From: Arthrobacter sp. zg-Y1110
GTDB lineage: Bacteria > Actinomycetota > Actinomycetes > Actinomycetales > Micrococcaceae
DNA: 64,000 nt
Direction: 5' to 3'
Assembly (NCBI RefSeq): GCF_025244865.1
Contig: NZ_CP104272.1
Location: forward strand, 2,728,001-2,792,000
Within the stretch, counting starts at the first letter, position 1. Each line of letters starts with the position of its first letter. Below, piece after piece: positions 63,618-64,000 of this stretch. The translations under genes were made by a program, and so were the position numbers. Below the pieces are notes generated by a model that searched no databases, was not told the origin of the DNA, and was given only the letters and a program-made list of their open reading frames with translations.

Positions 63618-64000
63618 CTAACCGAGCAGGTCCAGCATTTCCTGCCGCTTGAAGAACCCGGCAGTGTCCCGCCCGGTGGGCGATCCCGCATCGGGATCCG
63701 CACCGGCTTCCGCCAGGATGCGGAAGATCTCCACGTACCCCTTGAACGCGGCACCGGCAAGCGGTGTCTGGCCGCGGTCATTCTGCGTGTTGACATCCGC
63801 ACCCCGTTCCACCAGCAGGGCGGTCAGCTCCGCGTGGCCGTGGTACGAGGCCAGCATCAGCAGGTTGTCTCCCGAGCCGTTCGTCAGGTTCACGGGCACG
63901 CCGGCGTCGAGGTAGCGGCGGATCCCTTCGGTATCGCCGGCACGCGCAGCATCGAAAACCAAGCCTGCGAGCTCGATAACATCATCATCGATTTGGGGGC
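63618..64000 (-). CDS. ankyrin-repeat protein, cut by window end
   Basis: The minus strand frame runs open from the window end (PQIDDDVIELAGLVFDAARA visible at the start) to the stop at 63618. Three to four ankyrin repeats are recognisable, for example DNLLMLASYHGHAELTALLV and RGQTPLAGAAFKGYVEIFRI. The C-terminus is FFKRQEMLDLLG. The start codon is outside the window; an internal TTG at 63962 is not needed because the frame continues. Ankyrin repeats mediate protein contacts; partner unknown. Confidence 0.85.
   Translation of the reverse strand, partial: PQIDDDVIELAGLVFDAARAGDTEGIRRYLDAGVPVNLTNGSGDNLLMLASYHGHAELTALLVERGADVNTQNDRGQTPLAGAAFKGYVEIFRILAEAGADPDAGSPTGRDTAGFFKRQEMLDLLG

Overview
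The window is chromosomal DNA from a high-GC actinobacterium, most likely a member of the Micrococcaceae (Arthrobacter or a close relative). The evidence is the strong GC bias at third codon positions, frequent GTG and TTG starts, -10 boxes of the TAGACT/TAGAAT type, an spc operon without rpsN (as in Micrococcus luteus), and actinobacterial tails on several ribosomal proteins. I see no integrase, transposase, phage gene or CRISPR array. The first and last genes (adk, and an ankyrin-repeat gene) are cut by the window edges.

Layout. 0-11.9 kb (minus strand): the S10 operon (rpsJ-rplC-rplD-rplW-rplB-rpsS-rplV-rpsC-rplP-rpmC-rpsQ), a terminator-like hairpin, the spc operon (rplN-rplX-rplE-rpsH-rplF-rplR-rpsE-rpmD-rplO), a second hairpin, and secY-adk. 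12-18.2 kb (minus): a 43-codon membrane ORF and a 1932-residue multi-spanning membrane protein with an internally triplicated module. 18.5-24.9 kb (plus): a coupled three-gene operon encoding an EPSP-synthase-like/acyl-CoA-ligase fusion, an acyl-CoA dehydrogenase and a FadH-type 2,4-dienoyl-CoA reductase. 24.9-29.4 kb (minus): the str operon rpsL-rpsG-fusA-tuf.

29.7-41 kb (minus): protocatechuate and 4-hydroxybenzoate catabolism (pobA, pcaHGBDCFIJ, and an IclR regulator called pcaR), followed upstream by an MFS exporter and a second IclR regulator. 41-48.7 kb (minus): rpoB-rpoC. 49.2-50.4 kb (plus): an acetyl-CoA acetyltransferase. 50.5-55.8 kb (minus): rplJL with an attenuator-like leader, a double-GNAT acetyltransferase, rplKA, nusG, secE and tRNA-Trp. 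56-57.3 kb (plus): a class I aminotransferase. 57.3-61.7 kb: a divergent envelope-stress-type locus with a NarL-family regulator, a PspC-histidine kinase, a PspC/LiaF-like protein, a two-TM protein and a small PspC protein. 61.7-64 kb: pfkA, a GNAT-like protein and the ankyrin gene.

How the genes work together. Most of the window is translation and transcription machinery. The pob/pca genes form a complete route from 4-hydroxybenzoate through protocatechuate and beta-ketoadipate to succinyl-CoA and acetyl-CoA. The most interesting block is the plus-strand operon between the S10 and str operons. Its EPSPS-like domain keeps the fold and several catalytic residues but has lost residues that hold PEP and the shikimate 3-phosphate. 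It is fused to a CoA ligase and coupled to two acyl-CoA redox enzymes. This set resembles the known shikimate-to-cyclohexanecarboxyl-CoA genes of ansatrienin-type clusters, so I propose a reductive pathway turning shikimate (or a relative) into an alicyclic or aromatic acyl-CoA, in a setting where no such pathway is usually described.
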